From contig NZ_FOLS01000016.1 of NCBI RefSeq assembly GCF_900112375.1, forward strand, positions 62,001-126,000: a stretch of 64,000 nt of DNA, given 5' to 3'. Positions 45,277 to 52,962 of the stretch are shown piece by piece. This DNA comes from Pseudomonas citronellolis. Lineage in GTDB: Bacteria; Pseudomonadota; Gammaproteobacteria; Pseudomonadales; Pseudomonadaceae. The translations under genes were made by a program, and so were the position numbers. Positions within the stretch are counted from its first letter, which is position 1, and every line of letters starts with the position of its first letter. The notes beneath the pieces are model-generated. The model had not been told where the DNA came from. It did no database searches and was given only the letters and a program-made list of their open reading frames with translations.

Positions 45277-45421
45277 CCCGTGCTCGGTAGACGCAGGAGA
45301 CTTTGTCCTGCGTCTAGCACGGCTGCACCCGCGTTATGGGAGGGCCGTGTGGGGCATCTTCGGATGCGCCGGTCCGAGTCCGGTACGCCAACCTGCACGG
45401 TCCGCCCACCCTGATTGGCGT
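45277..45421 (+). promoter_or_regulatory. Structured 5' leader with three hairpins
   Basis: Three inverted repeats lie in order upstream of the small ORF. TAGACGCAGGA (45288-45298) pairs perfectly with TCCTGCGTCTA (45306-45316), extended by CGTGC/GCACG. GCATC-TTCG-GATGC (45354-45367) is a very stable UUCG tetraloop stem. ACGCCAA (45385-45391) pairs with TTGGCGT (45415-45421). I recall near-identical leaders in front of other small Pseudomonas genes, which suggests a conserved cis-acting RNA, but I cannot name a described class. Confidence 0.55.
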
Positions 45422-45458
45422 CAGGGCGCGGAAAACCAGCCTACTCGGAGATTTTCCC

Positions 45459-45698
45459 ATGCATATCGCATCCGCTGTTCTACCCCACCCTCTCAAGAAC
45501 ACCGCCCCGTCGGAGCTTTACGACGCTGCCCAATCCCGCCAATCGGCCCTGGTCAATCTGCTGCGCCTGCTGGCCGGCGCGCCGGACCTGGGTTCGCCCG
45601 CCGAGGATGTGCTGGACGGCGCCTTCTGCGCGCTGGAGTACCTGGCGGCCGATGCCGAGCGGTTGTATGCCGCCGCTGAGGAACGCGGCCGGGCGTAA
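45459..45698 (+). CDS. Small hypothetical protein (Pseudomonas leader-controlled type)
   Basis: A 79-residue acidic, Ala/Leu-rich helical protein (MHIASAVLPHPLKNTAPSEL at the start, LRLLAGAPDLGSPAEDVLDG in the middle). I place the start at the ATG at 45459, preceded by CTCGGAG; the frame upstream of it is the structured leader. It resembles the many small DUF3077/DUF6124-like proteins of Pseudomonas in size and context, but I cannot assign a family or function with certainty. Confidence 0.6.
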   Translation: MHIASAVLPHPLKNTAPSELYDAAQSRQSALVNLLRLLAGAPDLGSPAEDVLDGAFCALEYLAADAERLYAAAEERGRA

Positions 45699-45789
45699 GG
45701 GGCGTGACGTGAAGCGCTATCCGCCGGTAGTGGGTGGCGCTTCGATCCCGTAGGCGCAACTGTCGTGCCGACTGCGCCGAGGCGCTCTT

Positions 45790-46148
45790 CGTAGGATGGG
45801 TTGAGTTTGCGAAACCCATGCGGTCATAGCGATGGGTATCGCTTCGCTCAACCCATCCTACGAGGTCCAGTGTTTGCTGAAGCAGTCCTGTAGGAGCAAC
45901 TGTCTTACAGCCCACGCCCGGATGCTCTTCGTAGGAGCGAGCTTGCTCGCGAACAGATTCCGCAGCGGGGCTGGTTCGCGAGCAAGCTCGCTCCTACGAG
46001 AAGCCGCGCCCGCCCGTATGGTAGGACCTTGTCCGCGATAGCCAGAGGTTCCGGCGCGATTCGTGGATGAGATCCGCTCCTACGGGCTGCCACACACCGA
46101 GCCTCTTGTAGGAGCGCGCCCTGCGCGCGAATCCCGGGCGCGTACAAA
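45790..46148. repeat. Mixed palindrome cluster
   Basis: The elements in order are: a long hairpin with arms GTAGGATGGGTTGAG and CTCAACCCATCCTAC (45790-45862, homologous to 23896-23968), two facing AGCGAGCTTGCTCGCGAA units (about 45930-46002), a GACCTTGTCCGCG unit with its partner (46024-46083), and a CGCGCCCTGCGCGCG half unit (46110-46134). They form the last REP cluster before the defence island. Confidence 0.8.
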
Positions 46149-46156
46149 AAGCCGCA

Positions 46157-46342
46157 TTACTGCACCAGCTTGCGTATCGACCTCCCAAACCAGGAAGACC
46201 AGAAGCTGGACGGTGAACCGAATGCCTTCCATCGTTGAACAGCTACTTCAAGCTGGCTCTGCAGTTCCTGGAGTCGCAATGTGAAAGCAGGATCGTTTTC
46301 ATCCGCACTGGAGACAAAGTCATCCAGCGCCTGAACCTTCGC
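46157..46342 (-). pseudogene. Unidentified coding remnant
   Basis: An open frame of 61 codons with no start codon, bounded upstream by a TAA. It reads VQALDDFVSSADENDPAFTL, RLQELQSQLEVAVQRWKAFG, then SFWSSWFGRSIRKLVQ and a TAA stop. The residue composition is that of a real C-terminus rather than repeat DNA. I do not recognise the family. It is cut off next to a REP cluster, so it is probably the tail of a deleted gene. Confidence 0.35.
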
Positions 46343-46373
46343 TTAGCCGTGCATCGCCATCAGGGAGACACGA

Positions 46374-46880
46374 CTACTCGATAGCCTCAAACGCCTCATG
46401 GTACTGAACAGTGCCGGTCGGCAGCTCACCAGCAAATACCTGCGCCTGGAAGTATTCCTGGGGCACTCCAGGCAATTCCAAACCCGGGTGGGCCTTGAAA
46501 CCGAAACGGCCATAGTAGCCAGGGTCGCCCAGCACTACGCAGCCAATACCGCCGAGGCGTTGCAGCTCTGCCAGGGCCGCTTTCATCAAGGCCGAGCCAA
46601 TGCCCTGGCCCTGACGATCCGGCCATACGGAGATCGGCCCGAGTCCGTACCAGCCACTTGCGCCAGACGAAATTCGAGCCGGTGAGATGGCGACATGGCC
46701 GACGACCTCACCATCTTCTACCGCCACCAGGGAGACGGTGAGTTGCCAGCAGCGGCGCAGGGCGTTGACGATGAATTGCTCGGTATGGCTTGAGTGTTCT
46801 TCGTTTTCGAATGCCGCTGTGGTCAGCAGTGTGATGGTTTCGATGTCTTCGGGCTGTTCGTTGCGGATGGTCACGCTCAT
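46374..46880 (-). CDS. GNAT-family N-acetyltransferase
   Basis: A 168-residue acetyltransferase. The acetyl-CoA-binding motif is VWPDRQGQGIGSALMKAALA (Q/R-x-x-G-x-G), preceded by VVGHVAISPARI and followed by VVLGDPGYYGRFGFKAHPGL. This pattern matches the GNAT subgroup related to YhbS. It transfers an acetyl group from acetyl-CoA to an unknown amine. Its base composition is a little lower in GC than neighbouring core genes. No partner gene is adjacent. Confidence 0.85.
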   Translation of the reverse strand: MSVTIRNEQPEDIETITLLTTAAFENEEHSSHTEQFIVNALRRCWQLTVSLVAVEDGEVVGHVAISPARISSGASGWYGLGPISVWPDRQGQGIGSALMKAALAELQRLGGIGCVVLGDPGYYGRFGFKAHPGLELPGVPQEYFQAQVFAGELPTGTVQYHEAFEAIE

Positions 46881-47069
46881 GGCGATTTGCTCTTCAGTCC
46901 CTTGGTCGATCAGGCGGATTTATTGGTTTTGCGTCAACGGCAAGTGCAGATCAAGAACGCAGCACCACCGGGATCCGCTGGCGACGAAAATCGCATGCTA
47001 CCGAGCCGCTACCTCGTGCGACAGCTGACCACTGCGGCCTCTCCACGCCTCGACCAATGAGGCCTGAAC

Positions 47070-47375
47070 TCAGAAGTCGTACCGCACGTTCACCATCAGG
47101 TTGCGCGGTGGCCCGTAGTGGCCGTAGCTGCCGGAGAACCCAGCGTAGTACTTCTCGTCGAGCAGGTTGTTCAGGTTCAGCGTGGTCGAGAGATGGTCGG
47201 TGAGCCGGTAGCGCGCCATCAGGTTGACCATGGTGTAGTCGTCCTGCCCCACGCGGCTGTTGTAGCGGCTGAAGTACAGCGAGTTGCTGGAGTTCCAGCT
47301 GGCGCCGCCGCCCAGGGTCAGGCGATTCCAGTCGCCGGTCAGTATGAGGGTGAGCTTTTCGGCGGTAGCGGTGGG
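47070..47375 (-). pseudogene. C-terminal remnant of a TonB-dependent receptor
   Basis: The minus strand encodes the last about 100 residues of a siderophore-type receptor barrel: LTLILTGDWNRLTLGGGASW, NSLYFSRYNSR, QDDYTMVNLMARYRLTDHLS, LNNLLDEKYYAGFSGSYGHY and the terminal PPRNLMVNVRYDF, with the C-terminal aromatic residue of outer-membrane proteins. Homology is lost before about 47375, where unrelated DNA begins. The receptor is therefore truncated and cannot function. It lies at the left edge of the low-GC island. Confidence 0.8.
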
Positions 47376-47515
47376 CTGAAAATTGCCGTCAGGGGACGGT
47401 TGCTATCCGCCAGGAGCGGACAAGCCCTTTCGTGTGGCGCCTTCAGTGATCTACCTCAACACCGGCCAGGTTCGAATCCCGCAAAGTGCCTTTTTCACTC
47501 CCCTGGAGAACCCTC

Positions 47516-47758
47516 ATGTTTCCCGAGTTCCGCGAAAAGATTTCTCGCCTCAAGACCGAGGATCCGCATTTTGCAAAGCTCTTCCATAGCCACAACGAGC
47601 TCGACCAGGAGATCAAGAACATGGAAGCGGGCATCACTCCCGCAACCCACGACACCATCGAGTCGCTGAAGAAGCAGAAGCTGCAGCTCAAGGACGATCT
47701 CTACGAAATTCTGCGCAAGAAAGATGGCTGCCAATGCGGACATGGCTGCGGCGGTTGA
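47516..47758 (+). CDS. YdcH-family (DUF465) protein
   Basis: An 80-residue protein of the DUF465/YdcH family. It opens MFPEFREKISRLKTEDPHFA, continues with LFHSHNELDQEIKNMEAGIT, and contains the conserved LKKQKLQLKDDLYEIL helix. The C-terminus CQCGHGCGG adds three cysteines. These small helical proteins are common and of unknown function. TGGAG precedes the ATG at 47516. A strong hairpin lies about 90 bases after the stop. Confidence 0.85.
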   Translation: MFPEFREKISRLKTEDPHFAKLFHSHNELDQEIKNMEAGITPATHDTIESLKKQKLQLKDDLYEILRKKDGCQCGHGCGG

Positions 47759-47851
47759 CTAGCCCTGGGGCATAGATCCCGGCCTTCGATGCAAAGCCGT
47801 TGAATCAGGCCAACGACCACGGGCCCCAACTACCGTAACAATTCACCGATA

Positions 47852-47882
47852 ATGAAACCCCTGCTACTAGCTGGGGTTTCAT
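47852..47882 (+). terminator. Hairpin downstream of the YdcH gene
   Basis: A perfect 10-bp stem ATGAAACCCC / GGGGTTTCAT with an 11-base loop. A short T run (TTT) follows within six bases. Confidence 0.55.
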
Positions 47883-48107
47883 CATTTCAGCCCCTGCCCT
47901 GCCTGCTGCATAACATCCGAGAGCACGTCACCATAGCCTCGACCAGAACATCCTCTCCGAGGACTGCAACTGCGCATCTTCGGACTTGGCTTTCCAGTAT
48001 CGGTCCCAGGGATTTTGACAGCAGGGAACTGGCACTCTCTGAGTGGCGGCTCACCCAGGCGTCATGCCGGAGCTAAAGAATCGCTGCGACTACGCCTCAA
48101 AAATACG

Positions 48108-48135
48108 AAAGGGCGTCCATTAGGATGCCCTTTTT
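48108..48135 (+). terminator. Rho-independent terminator
   Basis: AAAGGGCGTCC (48108-48118) pairs with GGATGCCCTTT (48123-48133) with one G-T wobble, and the 3' arm runs into TTTTT. No intact gene precedes it on the plus strand, so it may be left over from a lost gene. Confidence 0.7.
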
Positions 48136-48563
48136 CATGTCTTTGGAGGTCGTTGGATTGATCCTGCCAAGGTCCCCTGCCTCGTCTTCTTCGGATACCA
48201 GGTCACCACGTAGTAGCCGAACCACCAGTTGAATCCAGAGCCGTAAGCAGACCTTTCATGCGTATGAAATCAAACCCTTGAAACCACTATGGCAGAGCAG
48301 CCCAGTGCGTCCTATTGCTCGAGTTTTCTCAGGCTCCAAAACTAGGTCAGAGGCTTTCTGGCTCGTTGATTTCGACACTTTTTCGACACATTGAGCGGCA
48401 GTTTTCGGCCATTAGCTGTCGCTCGAGCTTAGCGGTTAATGTCAGCCGGACAGAGGTCGCTGTCTTTCGCGCCGTCGTCATTCATGGTCCCGCGGTGGCA
48501 CTCTGCCCACTACGAGATGTATCGTCTCCTTGCGTCATTCTGCGCAGCCAGGGAGGACAGCCA

Positions 48564-49745
48564 GTGATTTCTATCGGCGACATCTACAACCAAGACATCA
48601 ATTTCCTCTTCGGATCAGGAGCATCGTTCGGCCTGCTCCCGACCCTCCAACTGCAGGTCCAGACTGGTGAGGGCAATTCGCGCTACACGCTGGAAGATCT
48701 AGCCACCAGATTTGAGCGTGAGGGCGACAAGCGCCTAATTCCGCTGTTCATGCATTACTACGCCAGCTGTATCCGTCCGGCTGAGGAGCTTAGCCTGGAG
48801 CGGGCAGTGGCCGGAGAGGCAGGCGCCACGGTTATCAAGAACTACCGCACCTTCCTAACGACAGCGCTCGAAATGGTAAAACGCCGCAAAGCGCTGGATC
48901 GTCGTTGCAATGTGTTCACGACGAACTATGACGGTTGCTTCCCGCTCGTGGCCGACGCGCTTATCAAGGAGGGCCACACTGACTTCGTATTGAATGATGG
49001 TGCACGGGGGTTCACACGGCGCATCCTACAGGCCCGAAATTTCGGGTCTTACCTTTGCCAGGCCGGTGTCTTCGGCCGTCATCAGAGCAGCATCCCTCAA
49101 ATCAACCTGATCCATTTGCATGGGTCGGTCTATTGGAGCAAGTTGGACGCCACGATTCAGGTCGGCTACGACCTGTCTAGCCGCGAAGAACTGCTGGATG
49201 CTGACGCTATGGCGTTGCTGCAGCCATTTTCGGCTGCGCTTAATAACCCTGCATCGACACTTGCCGACGTCCCAGTCCCAGATTTCACCGATGATGAACT
49301 GGACGCTTTTTGGGACAAATATGAGCGGATTCCAATCGTGAACCCGACCAAGTGGAAGTTCCACGAGACGGTCTACGAGGAGCATTACTATCAAATGCTG
49401 CGGCTGCTCAGTTATGAGCTTGAGAAGCCCAACGCCGTGCTCATCACCTTCGGGTTCTCGTTTGCCGACGAGCACATCTTCAACCTCGTCATGCGTTCTC
49501 TTTCCAATCCGGGTCTGCAGGTGTTTGTTTGCTGTTACAGCCAGTCCGGGCACGCCGAAATGGAGAATAAATTCAAGGGCAACCGTAACGTCAAGTGCCT
49601 GATGCTACAGAGTGGGGTGATGGACTTCACCGCATTCAATGAGCAGGTATTGGCTTGGCCGGAGGCTACAGCTCTTGCACCTGCTCCCCCCATAGCTCCA
49701 GCAACTCCTCCTGCGGCCGATGCAGACCTCGAGAACCTGGCATGA
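48564..49745 (+). CDS. SIR2-like NADase of a SIR2-HerA (Nezha-type) defence pair
   Basis: A 393-residue SIR2-family protein. NAD-binding features are visible: FLFGSGASFG near the N-terminus, the TTNYD motif (Asn121, Asp123), NLIHLHGSVYW with His184/His186, and VLITFGFSFADEHIFNLVMR. In SIR2-HerA systems this subunit depletes NAD when phage infection is sensed and forms a large complex with HerA. I choose the GTG at 48564, because GGAGG sits seven bases upstream and the conserved FGSGAS segment follows closely; the longer frame from 48315 lies in low-quality leader. The stop overlaps the HerA start (ATGA). Confidence 0.85.
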   Translation: MISIGDIYNQDINFLFGSGASFGLLPTLQLQVQTGEGNSRYTLEDLATRFEREGDKRLIPLFMHYYASCIRPAEELSLERAVAGEAGATVIKNYRTFLTTALEMVKRRKALDRRCNVFTTNYDGCFPLVADALIKEGHTDFVLNDGARGFTRRILQARNFGSYLCQAGVFGRHQSSIPQINLIHLHGSVYWSKLDATIQVGYDLSSREELLDADAMALLQPFSAALNNPASTLADVPVPDFTDDELDAFWDKYERIPIVNPTKWKFHETVYEEHYYQMLRLLSYELEKPNAVLITFGFSFADEHIFNLVMRSLSNPGLQVFVCCYSQSGHAEMENKFKGNRNVKCLMLQSGVMDFTAFNEQVLAWPEATALAPAPPIAPATPPAADADLENLA

Positions 49746-51544
49746 GTATTCGCGTTGGCGAGGTCATCGCCGTCCATGGAACAAAATTGGTTCTGAAGAT
49801 CGACGAACAGTCGAGCAAGGAAACCCTGTTCTACGAAGGAGAGAAATACAAGGGAGTCTCAATCCGCGAATACCTATCCATCCAGCGAGGCTTCCGCGAC
49901 ATCATCTGCATCGTCGAGGGCGAGTATCTGGACGAAAGTCGCACTGAGATGCATGACGGCCGGCAGGCGTTTGTACGGAAGGTGGAGGCTAGGCCGATTG
50001 GATACTTCGACCGTTCTGGCTTCACTCAGGGCATCAAGTATCTACCGATGATCCAGGATGCGGCTTACCTGCTTCCCGAGGAGAAGATCAGGTCCATCTT
50101 CGATCGTAAGGCGGACAGCGATTTCAGAGTTGGGACCATGCTGAAAGAGGAAATCGCGGTTGGATTGCCGTGGAAGCGACTTTTCAATAGCCATATCGGC
50201 ATCTTCGGCAATACCGGAAGCGGCAAGTCGAATACTCTGGCAAAGCTATACACTGTTCTTTTCGATCAAAAGCTGCCTCTCATTACAGGTAAAAGCCGCT
50301 TCATCATCTTGGATTTTAATGGTGAGTACGGCGGCGAGCAGCTCGCGGCTGCGGATCACAAAACCGTCTACCAGTTGTCCACGCTTACCGCTCCAGACCT
50401 GAACGATCCCGCTTCCCGGTTTCCGCTGGCGACGCAGGAGTTCTGGCAGCTCGAGACTATGTCCCTGCTCTTTCAGGCCACACCCAATACGCAAAGACCT
50501 TTCCTCAATCGTGTCATTGCAGGTTGGGAACGCCATGGAGCCATCCAGGGCTCACTTGCGAACTATGCGAAGCGAATGTTCATGAAGTCGTTCTGCGCGG
50601 GTGAGGTTAAGCCTGCGACGCTGGATTTGATGAGGACCGTTGCGCGGCGCATGGATAACCAGCAAGTCCAGGACATGCTGGCAGACGTCACCTGGCACCG
50701 GACTGGCGGTCGCTTTACCTACAACGAGCAGTTCATCGGCACCGATGGCGCGCGATATGCAGCGCATATCGCTCCAACCGTAGAAACGCTGGACGCCGAT
50801 GGCCTCGATGAATTTGACCAGCTCGTACTACGCGTCAACCTGCAGCTGCTGTCAGATTTGAACGCTGGATATGTTCAGTTCGAGCATATCCAGCCGCTTC
50901 TGAAGCGCGTCGAATCCTCACTCGCTAACCTGCGTAAGGTGCTATTGGTTTCGGATTTGCCGCAGGATGAACGCCTGCTCACGGTCATCTCGATGCGCCG
51001 CTGCAACAACGAGATCAAGAAGGTTCTGCCGCTGCTCTTCGCCAAGCATTACTACAACAGCCACAAGGCCACAGTCGCTAATCCCCCCAACCGCACCATC
51101 CATCTCATCGTTGACGAGGCACACAATATCTTGTCCGACCAATCTGCGAGAGAAAGCGAAACCTGGAAGGACTATCGGCTTGAACAGTTCGAGGAGATCA
51201 TTAAGGAAGGGCGCAAATTCGGGATGTTCATTACCATCGCCAGCCAGCGCCCCGCTGACATCTCGCCCACAATCGTCTCGCAGCTACACAACTTCTTCAT
51301 TCACCGCTTGGTGAATGATCGTGATCTGTACTTGATCGATAATACGATCTCTACGCTGGATTCTTTGTCTCGCAGCCTCATCCCGGGACTATCACAAGGG
51401 TGTTGTGTGGTCACTGGTACCGCTTTTGAGCTGCCAATTGTGATCCAGGTGGACCGGCTGCTAGATGGTAAGCAGCCTGCCAGCGAGGACGTCGATCTCG
51501 ACAGACTTTGGAGTGATGCTCTTGCAGTTGGGGCAGAGGAGTAG
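49742..51544 (+). CDS. herA: HerA-type ATPase of the SIR2-HerA defence pair
   Basis: A 600-residue HerA/FtsK-type hexameric ATPase. An N-terminal HAS-barrel-like region (residues 1-130) is followed by Walker A FGNTGSGKSNT (Lys162) and Walker B HLIVDEAHNIL (Asp458, Glu459). GRKFGMFITIASQRPADISP and LHNFFIHRLVNDRDLYLIDN match the HerA sensor region, and GCCVVTGTAFELPIVIQVD the C-terminus. The ATG overlaps the SIR2 stop by four bases, so both are co-translated. The pair should give abortive infection by NAD loss. Codon use is less GC-rich than in the flanking genes. Confidence 0.88.
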   Translation: MSIRVGEVIAVHGTKLVLKIDEQSSKETLFYEGEKYKGVSIREYLSIQRGFRDIICIVEGEYLDESRTEMHDGRQAFVRKVEARPIGYFDRSGFTQGIKYLPMIQDAAYLLPEEKIRSIFDRKADSDFRVGTMLKEEIAVGLPWKRLFNSHIGIFGNTGSGKSNTLAKLYTVLFDQKLPLITGKSRFIILDFNGEYGGEQLAAADHKTVYQLSTLTAPDLNDPASRFPLATQEFWQLETMSLLFQATPNTQRPFLNRVIAGWERHGAIQGSLANYAKRMFMKSFCAGEVKPATLDLMRTVARRMDNQQVQDMLADVTWHRTGGRFTYNEQFIGTDGARYAAHIAPTVETLDADGLDEFDQLVLRVNLQLLSDLNAGYVQFEHIQPLLKRVESSLANLRKVLLVSDLPQDERLLTVISMRRCNNEIKKVLPLLFAKHYYNSHKATVANPPNRTIHLIVDEAHNILSDQSARESETWKDYRLEQFEEIIKEGRKFGMFITIASQRPADISPTIVSQLHNFFIHRLVNDRDLYLIDNTISTLDSLSRSLIPGLSQGCCVVTGTAFELPIVIQVDRLLDGKQPASEDVDLDRLWSDALAVGAEE

Positions 51545-51724
51545 AGCCAGTCGCAGCACCAATGGTGCTGCACAACCCTCTCTCACAGGCTGAAGCGGTC
51601 AACCAAGAACAGCTGCTGAGCAACACTTCTGTCGACTCCGTCCTTCCACAACAGGCAGACATCAGCCAGAAGCTGCCACTCGCCAGCGGTTTGGTAATTC
51701 CTGCGACATTAGACACTAGCTGCT

Positions 51725-52837
51725 TCACGCCTTTTGCTCGCCAGCAGTAATTACCCGCGATCGGTAGCCGAGTAGAGGGGCAGGAACCGCATGACTTGGC
51801 AATTCAACACCCCAAGGGTATGCGGGTGATGATGTACGTTCGAACTGATGAACTATTGCAGGTGGCAGATTGCGTCTGTCGTAAATCCGCCCCAGCTGGA
51901 AGACGACACTATTCGGGGCGGCGATGATCAGGTGAATTCTACTGAACCCGCAGGCAGCCAACCTCTTGAGCTCCTCGAAAAACTGCATGGCCAGAGCAGC
52001 CTGCTTCTCGCTCGACCAGTGTGAGTCCGACGATAGCTTTCCCATCTTAAGATGAGTGAGAGGTAACTCGCCGAAGGTTTCCCGGATCGCAGGAAGCTCC
52101 ACCTGATAGGAGACGGAAAGGGCCAGAATCGCCTCCCCCTGATTTCCCGTCGCTTGTTGTTCTACTTCGAATCGCTTCTGGTCGTCTCCACCGTTGGCGA
52201 TTTCTCTCCAACGGCCAGGCGGTTTTCGATCCCAATCGAAGACTTTGATATGGCTTTCATCATCGAGCAAAAGGCCTGTGAGGAAAGTCAGCGGTACCGC
52301 GTTCAATCCACCATAAACTAGCAACACATCTGCAGGGTTCTCACGTTCTAAGCGGCGCCGCAAATCCCCCCGCGAGTCGATGACTTTTTGTAGCGCAATG
52401 TCGGGCCGAGTGAGTCTCCCATCCTCGATTCCCTCTCTCACATCAACTATGAGTTCTTCTTTCCTACCAACAATCGTCGCCGGCAAGGAGCTGACCAAGG
52501 GAGTGTCGATAGGGAATAGCCCCCGGTGCTCCATCACCAAGACGCATTTGCGCTGCACTTGTCGACGATCTATCCAAGACACGATCAAGCCAAGCACAAC
52601 CAACAACAGGCCAAAAGCCCCCACACCGTAGAGCCATGCATTAGGCAACCCTCCGGTCGTCTCACCGCCAACACGCAATTCCATCTCCGAGCTTTTGAAA
52701 AGCACGTTGACTGCAATGTTACCCAAGACGGAAAAACCGAGGAGCGCGATGCCGGAACGGATCAACAAAAGTGCCAGCGTGCTAGGCCTGGTAATCCAAT
52801 CCACCAGTTTGTGCCCAATGCTCATCCAATCGCTCAT
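51725..52837 (-). CDS. CBASS effector: two-TM SAVED protein (Cap14-like)
   Basis: A 370-residue membrane effector. Two helices lie at residues about 20-47 (LALLLIRSGIALLGFSVLGN) and 67-89 (AWLYGVGAFGLLLVVLGLIV). A linker is followed by a SAVED domain from about residue 210, with LALSVSYQVELPAIRETFGE and CGFSRIHLIIAAPNSVVFQL near the C-terminus. SAVED binds a cyclic oligonucleotide; 2TM-SAVED proteins are reported to damage the inner membrane when activated. RBS GGGGAGGGG precedes the ATG at 52837. It is divergent from the CD-NTase, with 125 bases between them, which is unusual for CBASS. A different SAVED effector class cannot be excluded. Confidence 0.8.
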   Translation of the reverse strand: MSDWMSIGHKLVDWITRPSTLALLLIRSGIALLGFSVLGNIAVNVLFKSSEMELRVGGETTGGLPNAWLYGVGAFGLLLVVLGLIVSWIDRRQVQRKCVLVMEHRGLFPIDTPLVSSLPATIVGRKEELIVDVREGIEDGRLTRPDIALQKVIDSRGDLRRRLERENPADVLLVYGGLNAVPLTFLTGLLLDDESHIKVFDWDRKPPGRWREIANGGDDQKRFEVEQQATGNQGEAILALSVSYQVELPAIRETFGELPLTHLKMGKLSSDSHWSSEKQAALAMQFFEELKRLAACGFSRIHLIIAAPNSVVFQLGRIYDRRNLPPAIVHQFERTSSPAYPWGVELPSHAVPAPLLGYRSRVITAGEQKA

Positions 52838-52962
52838 CGCCCCCTCCCCTTGAAATCCACAAAGCGCCCCCAACATCTGCCATCACCGGGCCACTATGAG
52901 CGATATTCGTAGATACCTGGAGGAAAAACCACAGCATTTCTGATCTTTGATAGGAATAGAAC
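52838..52962. promoter_or_regulatory. Divergent promoter region of the CBASS locus
   Basis: 125 bases separate the effector and CD-NTase starts. The region carries AGGA before the CD-NTase and GGGGAGG before the effector; no clear palindrome or regulator gene is seen, so expression may be constitutive. Confidence 0.5.

Larger units (their letters stand above)
47759..48563. other. Gene-free left border of the defence island
   Basis: About 800 bases without a complete gene. They hold two terminator hairpins (listed separately). At 48139-48255 on the minus strand lies an apparent coding scrap reading SAYGSGFNWWFGYYVVTWYP and ending RPPKT before a TGA, of unrecognised family. The last 60 bases carry the GGAGG ribosome-binding site of the SIR2 gene. 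GC content falls here relative to the core genes. Confidence 0.6.

Noticed and set aside
47883..48107. tRNA or integrase gene as island anchor
   Set aside because: No cloverleaf or integrase motif could be found by eye in this stretch or at the right border.
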